DNA of 26,175 nucleotides from Zwartia sp. (lineage in GTDB: Bacteria > Pseudomonadota > Gammaproteobacteria > Burkholderiales > Burkholderiaceae_B): contig JAURZO010000173.1 in assembly GCA_030653405.1 (NCBI GenBank), positions 1 through 26,175 on the forward strand, given 5' to 3'. The notes under the pieces were generated by a model. That model saw only the letters and a program-made list of their open reading frames with translations, ran no database searches and was not told where the DNA came from. Numbering within the stretch: position 1 is the stretch's first letter; every line of letters starts with the position of its first letter. Made by a program: the position numbers and the translations under genes. Shown in pieces: positions 6,794 through 14,236 of the stretch.

Positions 6794-8419
6794 ATGCGTT
6801 TGACTTATCACTCGTTCACAAGATGGTTACTAGCTGTCTTGCTGGTGTTGCCGCTGCAATTGAGCTTTGCCGCAGAGTTGGTAGAACCACAGGTCCTCAG
6901 CGGTCTGGCCGGCGACAACAACGACGAGCGAGCCAAGTCGATCACAGCGCTGGGGCTTCTCTCGACTCCTGGCGCAGCCGCAGTGTTGGCTGCTCTGGGG
7001 GACGGCAACGTTCTGATTACCTCTGACGGAAAAGTCCTGCTGGCACGCGGTGATCAGCAAGTCTTTGACCCGACGACCGGCATTACACAAGCCAGGCCTG
7101 CTGATGCACAACCTCTGACACTTAATAACCGTCTGAGAAGAGCTTTGCAATCTGCACTCGCAAGTTCAGAACTATTTTCCCCTCAAATAAGCATCAGACT
7201 CGCTGCAGCTCAACGATTACAAAAAGAAGCTGATCCCACGCGCACACCCTTGATTGAGCGTGCGCTCAGCGCCGAACGTGATCCAAACATCCGACGTGCA
7301 CTTGAGGTCGCGTTGGCCAGTGCGGCCATCAAAAGCCCAGATGCGGCGATTCGTCGCGACGCCATCATCGCCCTTGGCGAAAGTAAAAATGCGGCCTTTA
7401 AGCCCGCGCTTCTTGCTGTTGTGACCGCCAACAGCGCAGGACAATTTTCCGAGCAGGATGAGTCTGTCCGTGCTGCCGCCGCTATCGCACTTAAGCAAAT
7501 TGAGCAACATCAGGCACTCATCAGTTGGGTCGGCAATATATTCTTTGGCATCAGTTTAGGTAGTGTGCTGTTGCTTGCAGCCATCGGCCTCGCCATCACC
7601 TTTGGTCTGATGGGCGTCATCAATATGGCGCACGGTGAGCTTCTGATGATCGGTGCGTATGCCACGTACATCGTGCAATCCCTTTTTAAACAATGGCTGC
7701 CCGGCTGGATCGATTGGTATGTGCTGGCCGCATTACCAGTCGCCTTTCTTGTCACGGCAATCGTCGGCATGGCGCTCGAGCGCACGGTGATCCGCTGGCT
7801 CTATGGCAGACCACTTGAAACATTGCTGGCGACTTGGGGGATTAGTCTGATTTTGATGCAGGCTGTGCGCAGTATTTTCGGCGCACAAAACGTAGAGGTT
7901 GCCAATCCGTCATGGATGAGCGGCGGCATCACGATTTTGGGCAGTTTGACCTTGAGCTACAACCGACTCGTCATTATCGGCTTTGCCTTCTTTGTCGTCG
8001 TGATCGTCTGGCTGGTTTTGAATTTCACACGCTTAGGCCTGTTTGTGCGGGCCATTACACAAAATCGGCGAATGGCCGACTGTGTGGGGGTACCAACAGG
8101 CCGTGTCGACATGCTGGCCTTTGGTCTGGGTTCGGGCATCGCGGGACTTGCAGGGGTCGCTTTATCTCAATTAAGCAATGTCGGGCCTGATCTTGGGCGA
8201 GGTTATATCGTCGACTCTTTCATGGTTGTCGTGCTCGGCGGTGTCGGCCAGTTGGCGGGTACGGTGGTTGCCGCACTCGGACTCGGCATACTCAACAAAA
8301 TCATTGAGCCTTTTTGGGGTGCGGTGATTGCCAAAATCGCCATTCTTCTTTTTATCGTCCTGTTCGTACAAAAGCGTCCGCAGGGGCTCTTTGCACCCAA
8401 AGGCAGGAGCGCAGAATGA
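6794..8419 (+). CDS. urtB: UrtB, urea ABC transporter permease
   Basis: UrtB is one of two inner-membrane permease subunits of the urea importer. At 541 residues it is longer than LivH-type permeases because it carries a periplasmic N-terminal region: a signal-like segment (RWLLAVLLVLPLQLSFA), then about 200 residues with helical HEAT-like repeats (SITALGLLSTPGAAAVLAAL; RRDAIIALGESKN). This extension is typical of UrtB. The permease part starts near residue 240 (WVGNIFFGISLGSVLLLAAI) with the family motif GVINMAHGELLMIGAYATY and a C-terminal GLFAPKGRSAE. ATG 6794 follows urtA by 25 bases without a strong ribosome-binding site. Its stop overlaps the urtC start as ATGA. Confidence 0.95.
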   Translation: MRLTYHSFTRWLLAVLLVLPLQLSFAAELVEPQVLSGLAGDNNDERAKSITALGLLSTPGAAAVLAALGDGNVLITSDGKVLLARGDQQVFDPTTGITQARPADAQPLTLNNRLRRALQSALASSELFSPQISIRLAAAQRLQKEADPTRTPLIERALSAERDPNIRRALEVALASAAIKSPDAAIRRDAIIALGESKNAAFKPALLAVVTANSAGQFSEQDESVRAAAAIALKQIEQHQALISWVGNIFFGISLGSVLLLAAIGLAITFGLMGVINMAHGELLMIGAYATYIVQSLFKQWLPGWIDWYVLAALPVAFLVTAIVGMALERTVIRWLYGRPLETLLATWGISLILMQAVRSIFGAQNVEVANPSWMSGGITILGSLTLSYNRLVIIGFAFFVVVIVWLVLNFTRLGLFVRAITQNRRMADCVGVPTGRVDMLAFGLGSGIAGLAGVALSQLSNVGPDLGRGYIVDSFMVVVLGGVGQLAGTVVAALGLGILNKIIEPFWGAVIAKIAILLFIVLFVQKRPQGLFAPKGRSAE

Positions 8420-9531
8420 GCATGATGCACACCAACGTTTCGCGACCCTCGTCCTCCGGACTGTATTCGGGCAGCACATGGACAGGTATTGTGATCGTCG
8501 CAGCATTTTTTGCATGCCTGCCCGCATTAAATCTATTCTTTCCAGTCGATCATCCGCTGCATGTCTCGTCCTTTACCGTCGCTCTCATTGGTAAGTTTCT
8601 TTGTTATGCCCTGGCTGCGCTGGCACTGGATCTGGTTTGGGGATACACCGGCATCCTTTCGCTCGGTCATGGTCTATTCTTTGCGCTCGGGGGTTATGCG
8701 CACGGGATGTACCTCATGCGTGCCGCCAAATCTTCACCAGACATGCTGCCTGACTTCATGGGCTTTCTAAGCTGGAAAACTTTCCCATGGTTTTGGTCGT
8801 TTACTGAGCATTTCTGGTACGCGATGCTGCTGGTCGTGCTCGTACCAGGTGTGCTCGCATTCTTGTTCGGCTACTTCGCGTTTAGATCAAGAATCAAGGG
8901 TGTCTATTTCTCTATCATCACGCAGGCATTAACCTTTGCGGCGATGTTGCTGTTCTTTCGCAACGAAACCGGTTTTGGTGGAAATAACGGTTTTACTGAT
9001 TTTAAAAAAATCCTTGGTTTTGACATCACTTCTGCGGATACCCGGGCGGTGTTGTACTGGATCAGCTTGGCCACACTTCTCGGCTCGCTGATTTTGGCGC
9101 GCGCCATTACTCAATCTAAATTGGGGCGTGTACTGACAGCGATTCGTGATTCCGAGAGTAGGCTGCGCTTTTTAGGTTATGAGCCCCTTGGTTTTAAACT
9201 GTTTATCTGGACTGTATCCGCAGTACTCTGCGGGATCGCCGGAGCCCTGTATGTGCCTCAAGTCGGCATCATTAACCCGAGTGAAATGTCGACGGAAAAC
9301 TCCATCGAAATGGTGATCTGGGTGGCGACCGGAGGCAGGGGTACCCTGATTGGTCCCATTATTGGTGCCGGTACGATTAACGGTCTAAAGACGTGGTTCA
9401 CCAGCGTTTTTCCAGAGTTTTGGCTGTATGCGTTAGGACTAATTTTTGTGTTGGTCACACTATTTTTACCTCAAGGTATTGTCGGCCTCGCGCGTCAACT
9501 TGGACGACGATTCAAGGGGCTGAAATCATGA
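8416..9531 (+). CDS. urtC: UrtC, urea ABC transporter permease
   Basis: UrtC is the second permease subunit of the urea importer, of the LivM family. I place the start at ATG 8416 (MSMMHTNVSRPSSSG), giving 371 residues: this ATG overlaps the urtB stop, an AGGAGC site lies just upstream, and the longer open frame only reads through urtB. Membrane helices run through the protein; typical LivM/UrtC stretches are ALDLVWGYTGILSLGHGLFF, FAFRSRIKGVYFSIITQALT, ETGFGGNNGFTDF, and GGRGTLIGPIIGAGTING near the C-terminus. The stop overlaps the urtD start as ATGA, indicating coupled translation. Confidence 0.95.
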   Translation: MSMMHTNVSRPSSSGLYSGSTWTGIVIVAAFFACLPALNLFFPVDHPLHVSSFTVALIGKFLCYALAALALDLVWGYTGILSLGHGLFFALGGYAHGMYLMRAAKSSPDMLPDFMGFLSWKTFPWFWSFTEHFWYAMLLVVLVPGVLAFLFGYFAFRSRIKGVYFSIITQALTFAAMLLFFRNETGFGGNNGFTDFKKILGFDITSADTRAVLYWISLATLLGSLILARAITQSKLGRVLTAIRDSESRLRFLGYEPLGFKLFIWTVSAVLCGIAGALYVPQVGIINPSEMSTENSIEMVIWVATGGRGTLIGPIIGAGTINGLKTWFTSVFPEFWLYALGLIFVLVTLFLPQGIVGLARQLGRRFKGLKS

Positions 9532-10385
9532 ATGCCTCACAGGCAAAATCGATCACAACGGGCACCGACGATGCGCTTGGCAGCGGTGCGGGGGGAGAGG
9601 CGTCTTATGGTCGACCTAAACGCACCGGAGTTGATACGACTCACGGCGCCATTCTTTATCTAGATTCCATTAGCGTGGTCTTTGACGGCTTCAAGGCGCT
9701 CAACAATCTTTCGCTGGACATTGGCGTTGGTGAGCTACGCTGCATCATCGGTCCTAATGGTGCAGGCAAAACAACCATGATGGATGTCATTACCGGTAAA
9801 ACGCGTGCCACTTCGGGAACCGCATTCTTTGGTCAAAATTACGATCTGGCGCAGCTGAGCGAAGCACAAATTGCGGATATCGGCATAGGAAGAAAATTTC
9901 AACGCCCCACTGTGTTTGAAAATCATACTGTGTTTGAAAATCTTGAGCTGGCCATGAAGGCCAATAAAAATGTGAAGTCGACGCTCTTTGCCCGCCTGAA
10001 CAGCACACAGCGCGACAAAATTGCGGAGACTCTCGACATGTTGCGTCTGAACGCTGAGCAACAACGAGAGGCCGGGCTGCTCTCGCATGGACAAAAACAG
10101 TGGCTGGAAATCGGCATGCTACTCATGCAAGAACCGCTGCTATTACTTCTTGACGAACCCGTTGCGGGCATGACGGACGCAGAAACAGAACGCACGGGTG
10201 AGTTACTCAATGAGCTACGTGGCAAGCACTCGCTTGTCGTGGTCGAACACGATATGGACTTCGTGACACAAATCGCCCAGGGCGGCAAAGTCACTGTGTT
10301 GTGCGAAGGATCGGTCCTTGCAGAGGGCACGATGCAACAAGTGCAAGAGGATCAGCGGGTGATTGAAGTGTATTTGGGAAGGTAG
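9528..10385 (+). CDS. urtD: UrtD, urea ABC transporter ATP-binding protein
   Basis: UrtD is one of two ATPases that power urea uptake from the cytoplasmic side. The start ATG 9528 overlaps the urtC stop (ATGA) and gives 285 residues; a longer open frame upstream lies inside urtC. After a poorly conserved, glycine-rich N-terminal tail of about 40 residues comes a LivG-type ABC domain: Walker A GPNGAGKTT, a Q-loop region with GRKFQRPTVFENHTVFENLE, the signature LSHGQKQWLEIG in place of LSGGQ, Walker B LLLLDEPVAGM and the switch histidine in VVVEHDMDFV. The doubled ENHTVFEN looks like a local 18-base duplication (near 9908-9945). urtE begins 4 bases after the stop. Confidence 0.95.
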   Translation: MNASQAKSITTGTDDALGSGAGGEASYGRPKRTGVDTTHGAILYLDSISVVFDGFKALNNLSLDIGVGELRCIIGPNGAGKTTMMDVITGKTRATSGTAFFGQNYDLAQLSEAQIADIGIGRKFQRPTVFENHTVFENLELAMKANKNVKSTLFARLNSTQRDKIAETLDMLRLNAEQQREAGLLSHGQKQWLEIGMLLMQEPLLLLLDEPVAGMTDAETERTGELLNELRGKHSLVVVEHDMDFVTQIAQGGKVTVLCEGSVLAEGTMQQVQEDQRVIEVYLGR

Positions 10386-10389
10386 CATC

Positions 10390-11088
10390 ATGTTGGATGT
10401 AAAAGAAATCAACCAGTTCTATGGCAGCAGTCACACCTTACGTCATGTTTCAATGACTGTTCGGCAGGGTGAGTGCGTGGCCCTCCTTGGACGAAACGGC
10501 GTTGGTAAAACGACGTTACTCAAATGCCTGATGGGCATTCAAGATATCAGGTCTGGAACAATCTCTTTTAACGGAACCGACATCAGCAAGCTGGCACCAC
10601 ATGCTCGGGCCAAGCTCGGTATTGCCTATGTGCCGCAAGGGCGTGAAATATTTGCCCGTCTGACGGTCGAGGAAAATATCCTGATGGGTATGGCCACAAA
10701 GACTAGTCGTCAGGCGCGCGATATCAAAGAAGAGGTCTTTGATCTGTTTCCGGTCCTCAGAACAATGCTCAGCCGGCGAGGTGGAGACTTATCCGGTGGT
10801 CAGCAACAGCAACTCGCTATCGCTCGAGCCTTGGTCGCTGAGCCTAAACTGATTATCTTTGACGAGCCCACTGAGGGTATTCAGCCCTCCATCATCAAGG
10901 ACATCGGTCGCGTGATCAACTTGTTACGGAATCGCGGGGACATCGCTATTCTCTTGTGCGAACAGTATTTCGACTTTGCTCGGGAGTTGGCGGATCGCTT
11001 TGTTGTTCTTTCCCGGGGTGAGGTGGTTGCAACGGGTGATCGTTCAGAGATGGATAGCGAAGATGTTCGCAGGTATTTGTCCGTCTGA
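10390..11088 (+). CDS. urtE: UrtE, urea ABC transporter ATP-binding protein
   Basis: UrtE is the second ATPase of the urea importer, of the LivF family. ATG 10390 (MLDVKEINQFYGSSHTLRHV) gives 232 residues, the normal LivF/UrtE length; the open frame continues 9 codons upstream into urtD but those are not needed. Visible motifs are Walker A GRNGVGKTTLLKCL, signature LSGGQQQQLAIARAL, and Walker B with the UrtE-typical tail IIFDEPTEGIQPSIIKDIG. It is the last gene of the operon. Structured repeat copy 3 starts 19 bases after its stop and could act as a transcript end or stabiliser. Confidence 0.95.
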   Translation: MLDVKEINQFYGSSHTLRHVSMTVRQGECVALLGRNGVGKTTLLKCLMGIQDIRSGTISFNGTDISKLAPHARAKLGIAYVPQGREIFARLTVEENILMGMATKTSRQARDIKEEVFDLFPVLRTMLSRRGGDLSGGQQQQLAIARALVAEPKLIIFDEPTEGIQPSIIKDIGRVINLLRNRGDIAILLCEQYFDFARELADRFVVLSRGEVVATGDRSEMDSEDVRRYLSV

Positions 11089-11482
11089 GGCGGCTTGCGT
11101 TTAGCTTAGTCTGCAGTGCCTGAGCGCCGTAGGCAGCCGCAGCCCGATACGACGGACGGGTGGGCGCAGCCCACTTCCCTTGCAAAACGCCAGCGGGCGC
11201 ATCGACTCCGAACTCGGCCCGAGCGGGCCTCAGACAACCGGAGTCCGATGCTGCGCCCGCTCGTGCGTTCTGCGCGGCTCGTCCGGACGCATCGGGCTGC
11301 GGCTGCCTACGGCGCTCAGACACTGCAGACTCCTCGCAAATCTTCTCCGGCGCATCACCTCAGGTCGGGCTTCAAATACCCCAAAATTAGCGTTTCTACT
11401 AGTACAGCTTATAAACATTCCCCTACAATGTGCCACGTTTTTAAGAATCTTAACGCGAACAAAAATACCGCGAGGCAAGAAT
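11089..11482. other. 394-base intergenic region between urtE and tcuA
   Basis: Most of this gap is structured repeat copy 3 (11108-11331). The remaining 150 bases are AT-richer and should hold the tcuA promoter; TACAAT at 11424-11429 is a fair -10 box but no good -35 box is seen at the right distance. The overlapping open frames on both strands (up to 143 codons) mirror the palindrome and are not credible genes. No regulator gene or ordinary terminator is visible. Confidence 0.75.
11108..11331 (+). repeat. Structured dispersed repeat, copy 3
   Basis: This copy is in the same orientation as copy 1 and has the longest arms: 11108-11158 pairs with about 11279-11331, including 29 exact bases (11120-11148 with 11291-11319) and an 11-base outer block (11108-11118 with 11321-11331). 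The side hairpin is GTGGGC-GCA-GCCCAC (11160-11174). The core stem reads ATCGACTCCG (11201-11210) with CGGAGTCCGAT (11239-11249): a G-to-A change on one side is matched by C-to-T on the other, plus one bulged C. The inner stem pairs GCGGGCGCA with TGCGCCCGC. The loop GAACTCGGCCC...GGGCCTCAGACA is unchanged. It lies directly behind urtE. Confidence 0.9.
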
Positions 11483-12898
11483 ATGTGGGACGTAGTGGTA
11501 GTCGGGGGTGGCAATGCTGCCCTTTGCAGTGCTTTGATGGCCCGTGAGGCGGGAGCCACAGTACTGATTCTAGAGGCATCACCCAAAGAATGGCGTGGCG
11601 GTAACTCTCAGCACACGCGAAACTTGCGTTGCATGCATGATGCGCCACAGGACGTTCTAGTTGAGGCCTATCCTGAAGAAGAATTCTGGCAAGACTTGCT
11701 TAAAGTCACAGGTGGTATCACCAACGAAAAGCTTGCCAGATTGGTGATTCGCGAGTCCTCAACCTGTCGCCCCTGGATGCAAAAGCACGGCGTTCGCTTT
11801 CAACCTTCGCTTTCTGGCACGCTGCACGTAGCCCGCACCAACGCCTTTTTTATGGGCGGTGGTAAAGCCTTGGTCAATGCTTACTACCGGAGTGCTGAAA
11901 ATCTCGGCGTCGATATTTTGTATGACTCCCCTGTTGATGATCTGGAAATTAAAGACGGTAAATTCATTGCTGCAAAAGTAGGCAACAAGCGTTACGAAGG
12001 TCATGCTGTTGTTTTAGCCTCCGGCGGCTTTGAGTCGGACAGGACTTGGCTACGCGAAGCATGGGGTCAAAACGAGCGGGGTGAGTGGCCTGCGGACAAC
12101 TTTTTGATTCGCGGCACCCGTTTCAACATGGGCGTCGTCCTTAAAGTCATGATGCGCGAAGGCGCAGACACGATGGGTGATGTCACCCAAGCCCACTGTG
12201 TTGCCATCGATGCCCGCGCACCACTTTATGACGGTGGAATCTGCACCCGTATTGACTGCGTGTCACTTGGCATTGTTGTCAACCGCGAAGCCAAACGGTT
12301 TTACGACGAGGGCGAGGACTTTTGGCCTAAGCGCTATGCCCTCTGGGGTCGCCTGGTCGCCATGCAGCCCGGTCAAATTGCCTATTCGATTATTGACGCT
12401 AAATCAGTTGGTAATTTTATGCCGCCCGTCTTTCCAGGCGTGAAAGCTGACACACTTCCTGAGCTTGCTAAGAAACTAGAGCTTGATGTCGATACCTTCA
12501 TGGAGACTGTGAACAGCTTCAACGCTGCTTGCAGGGTGGGCACGTTTGACCACACCATTCAAGACGATTGTCACACCGAGGGCATCACCCCCGAGAAAAC
12601 GCACTGGGCTCGACCCGTCGACAAAGGTCCTTTCTTTGGCTACGCGGTCAAGCCAGGCGTGACGTTTACCTACTTTGGTCTCACGACGGACGATAAAGCC
12701 AGTGTGTTTTTTGATGGAAAAGCCAGCCCCAACATGTTTGCCGCAGGAGAAATCAATGCCGGCAACGTGTTAGGCAAGGGTTACACCGCCGGCGTCGGTA
12801 TGTCCATTGGTACTGCATTTGGGCGGATCGCTGGCACACAGGCGGCACAGGCAGCCAAAAAAATGAAAGAAGGAGCAGTACAGCATGCAACCGCTTGA
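11483..12898 (+). CDS. tcuA: TcuA, FAD-dependent tricarballylate dehydrogenase
   Basis: In Salmonella TcuA oxidises tricarballylate to cis-aconitate, passing electrons from FAD to TcuB. I start at ATG 11483 (MWDVVVVGGGNAALCSALMA), giving 471 residues; the frame is open about 100 codons upstream, but that stretch is repeat copy 3. The GGGNAA dinucleotide fold is at the very N-terminus, as expected. Other signs of the fumarate reductase/succinate dehydrogenase flavoprotein family are GGNSQHTRNLRC near residue 38, the central VVLASGGFESD, and the C-terminal AAGEINAGNVLGKGYTAGVG that closes the FAD site. It overlaps tcuB by 14 bases. The assignment rests on overall resemblance plus the tcuB partner; a related substrate is possible. 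Confidence 0.88.
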   Translation: MWDVVVVGGGNAALCSALMAREAGATVLILEASPKEWRGGNSQHTRNLRCMHDAPQDVLVEAYPEEEFWQDLLKVTGGITNEKLARLVIRESSTCRPWMQKHGVRFQPSLSGTLHVARTNAFFMGGGKALVNAYYRSAENLGVDILYDSPVDDLEIKDGKFIAAKVGNKRYEGHAVVLASGGFESDRTWLREAWGQNERGEWPADNFLIRGTRFNMGVVLKVMMREGADTMGDVTQAHCVAIDARAPLYDGGICTRIDCVSLGIVVNREAKRFYDEGEDFWPKRYALWGRLVAMQPGQIAYSIIDAKSVGNFMPPVFPGVKADTLPELAKKLELDVDTFMETVNSFNAACRVGTFDHTIQDDCHTEGITPEKTHWARPVDKGPFFGYAVKPGVTFTYFGLTTDDKASVFFDGKASPNMFAAGEINAGNVLGKGYTAGVGMSIGTAFGRIAGTQAAQAAKKMKEGAVQHATA

Positions 12899-14072
12899 AT
12901 CACTGACCCGCGAAGCACAGAACCTGGCGGGCGCGTCTGAGCACTCAGTCACTTGGCACAAAAAAGGCCTCACAGAAAACGAAGCAGAGGTCGCGCGCCA
13001 GATGCAAATCTGTAACGCTTGCCGTTATTGCGAGGGTTTCTGTGCAGTGTTCCCCGCAATGACTCGTCGCCTGAGTTTCGACAACAAAGCAGACCTGAAC
13101 TATTTGGCGAACCTCTGCCATAACTGTGGTGCCTGTCTGCATGCCTGTCAGTACGCCCCCCCTCACGAATTCATGGTCAATGTTCCTCAGGCAATGGCCA
13201 AAGTTCGCATGGAGACCTACACGGACTTTGCGTGGCCTGCTTCGATGGGAGCCTTGTATAAGCGTAATGGTTTGACCCTTTCTATGGCGACCGCCTTTGG
13301 TCTGGCCTTGTTTCTGGTGTTGGCGCTGATTTCTCAGGGCACACTCTGGCATGAGCCTCTTGCGGGTAACTTTTATGCTGTATTCCCGCACAACACACTG
13401 GTCGTTCTATTTGGTTCAGTCTTCGGATTTTCAATCCTGGCCCTTTTAATAGGACTCGTTCGATTCTGGCGTGAAATTACGCCCGGGCAAGTCAGCGGCG
13501 TCGCCGTCGGAGAAGCGGCACATTACGCACTGAAGCTCAAGTATCTAGACGGCGGCCATGGTGAGGGCTGTAACGACGAAGACGACAAATTCACCTTGCG
13601 ACGTCGTATTTATCACCACTTCACCTTTTATGGCTTCATGCTGTGCTTTGCAGCAACCTCGGTCGCTACGATCTATCACTATGTCTTTGGCTGGGAAGCG
13701 CCGTATGGTTATACGAGTCTTCCAGTGATACTGGGCACCGTGGGTGGCATCGGACTTCTGATTGGACCTGCCGGATTGTTTTACCTGAATAAGAGACGCT
13801 CCCCCTTACATGGCGACAAAGCGCAGCAACCGATGGACCGTGGCTTTATCGCCCTGCTGTTCTGGACAAGCTTAACTGGGCTGGCTTTATTGATTTGGCG
13901 CGATACAAGCGCGATGGCTTTGCTGCTGGCCATCCATCTTGGTGTCGTGATGGCTTTGTTCCTGACGATGCCCTACGGTAAATTCGCACATGGCTTTTAC
14001 CGTTGTGCAGCGCTGCTTAAGTCATCTATTGAAAAGCGTATGCCGAATAAGCTATCACTCGGTTCTGACTAA
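12885..14072 (+). CDS. tcuB: TcuB (CitB), membrane iron-sulfur partner of TcuA
   Basis: TcuB reoxidises the flavin of TcuA and passes the electrons to the membrane quinone pool. The 395-residue protein has an N-terminal ferredoxin-like region with two clusters of cysteines, CNACRYCEGFCAVFP (residues about 43-57) and CHNCGACLHACQYAPP (about 81-96), suited to bind two 4Fe-4S clusters, followed by about six membrane helices (for example ATAFGLALFLVLALISQG and TLVVLFGSVFGFSILALLIG) with conserved histidines (RRIYHHFTFYGF, HLGVVMAL) that could bind heme. It starts inside the end of tcuA in another frame, which implies translational coupling. A hairpin follows the stop. No TcuC transporter follows. 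Confidence 0.88.
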   Translation: MQPLESLTREAQNLAGASEHSVTWHKKGLTENEAEVARQMQICNACRYCEGFCAVFPAMTRRLSFDNKADLNYLANLCHNCGACLHACQYAPPHEFMVNVPQAMAKVRMETYTDFAWPASMGALYKRNGLTLSMATAFGLALFLVLALISQGTLWHEPLAGNFYAVFPHNTLVVLFGSVFGFSILALLIGLVRFWREITPGQVSGVAVGEAAHYALKLKYLDGGHGEGCNDEDDKFTLRRRIYHHFTFYGFMLCFAATSVATIYHYVFGWEAPYGYTSLPVILGTVGGIGLLIGPAGLFYLNKRRSPLHGDKAQQPMDRGFIALLFWTSLTGLALLIWRDTSAMALLLAIHLGVVMALFLTMPYGKFAHGFYRCAALLKSSIEKRMPNKLSLGSD

Positions 14073-14090
14073 GTTCGCTTACGAGTAAAA

Positions 14091-14132
14091 AATCGCGGCA
14101 TGGGACTTTCAATCCATGCCGCGATTCATTTT
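14091..14132 (+). terminator. Hairpin terminator after tcuB
   Basis: AATCGCGGCATGG (14091-14103) pairs exactly over 13 bases with CCATGCCGCGATT (14114-14126), with a 10-base loop and a short T-rich tail (CATTTTC). It begins 18 bases after the tcuB stop. The run of A before the stem would also serve as a T tract on the minus strand, so it may stop transcription from both sides, including the four-gene minus-strand group ending at 14237. Confidence 0.8.
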
Positions 14133-14236
14133 CAGTCTCTAGAAGTCATTTCTGCGCCGTCAATCCCTGCACTGATCAACATCCTGCGCTAGCAATTACG
14201 TAAACGAAATACCTAAACGGCGATCTCCAGCCGCGT

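Noticed and set aside
8314..8415. A 34-codon N-terminal extension of UrtC
   Set aside because: It reads through the end of urtB in another frame; ATG 8416 has an AGGAGC site and an ATGA overlap.
9393..9527. A 45-codon N-terminal extension of UrtD
   Set aside because: It lies within urtC; the ATG at 9528 overlapping the urtC stop is the expected coupled start.
11108..11331. Ordinary rho-independent terminator of urt
   Set aside because: The structure is far too long and branched, has no T tract and recurs upstream of urtA, so it is not a simple terminator even if it may end transcripts.
11180..11482. A 101-codon N-terminal extension of TcuA
   Set aside because: It lies inside the structured repeat; the family starts right at the FAD-binding motif, as the ATG at 11483 gives.
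10946..11547. Overlapping open frames of 76-143 codons around repeat copy 3
   Set aside because: They are mirror images caused by the long inverted arms and run into urtE or tcuA in the wrong frame.
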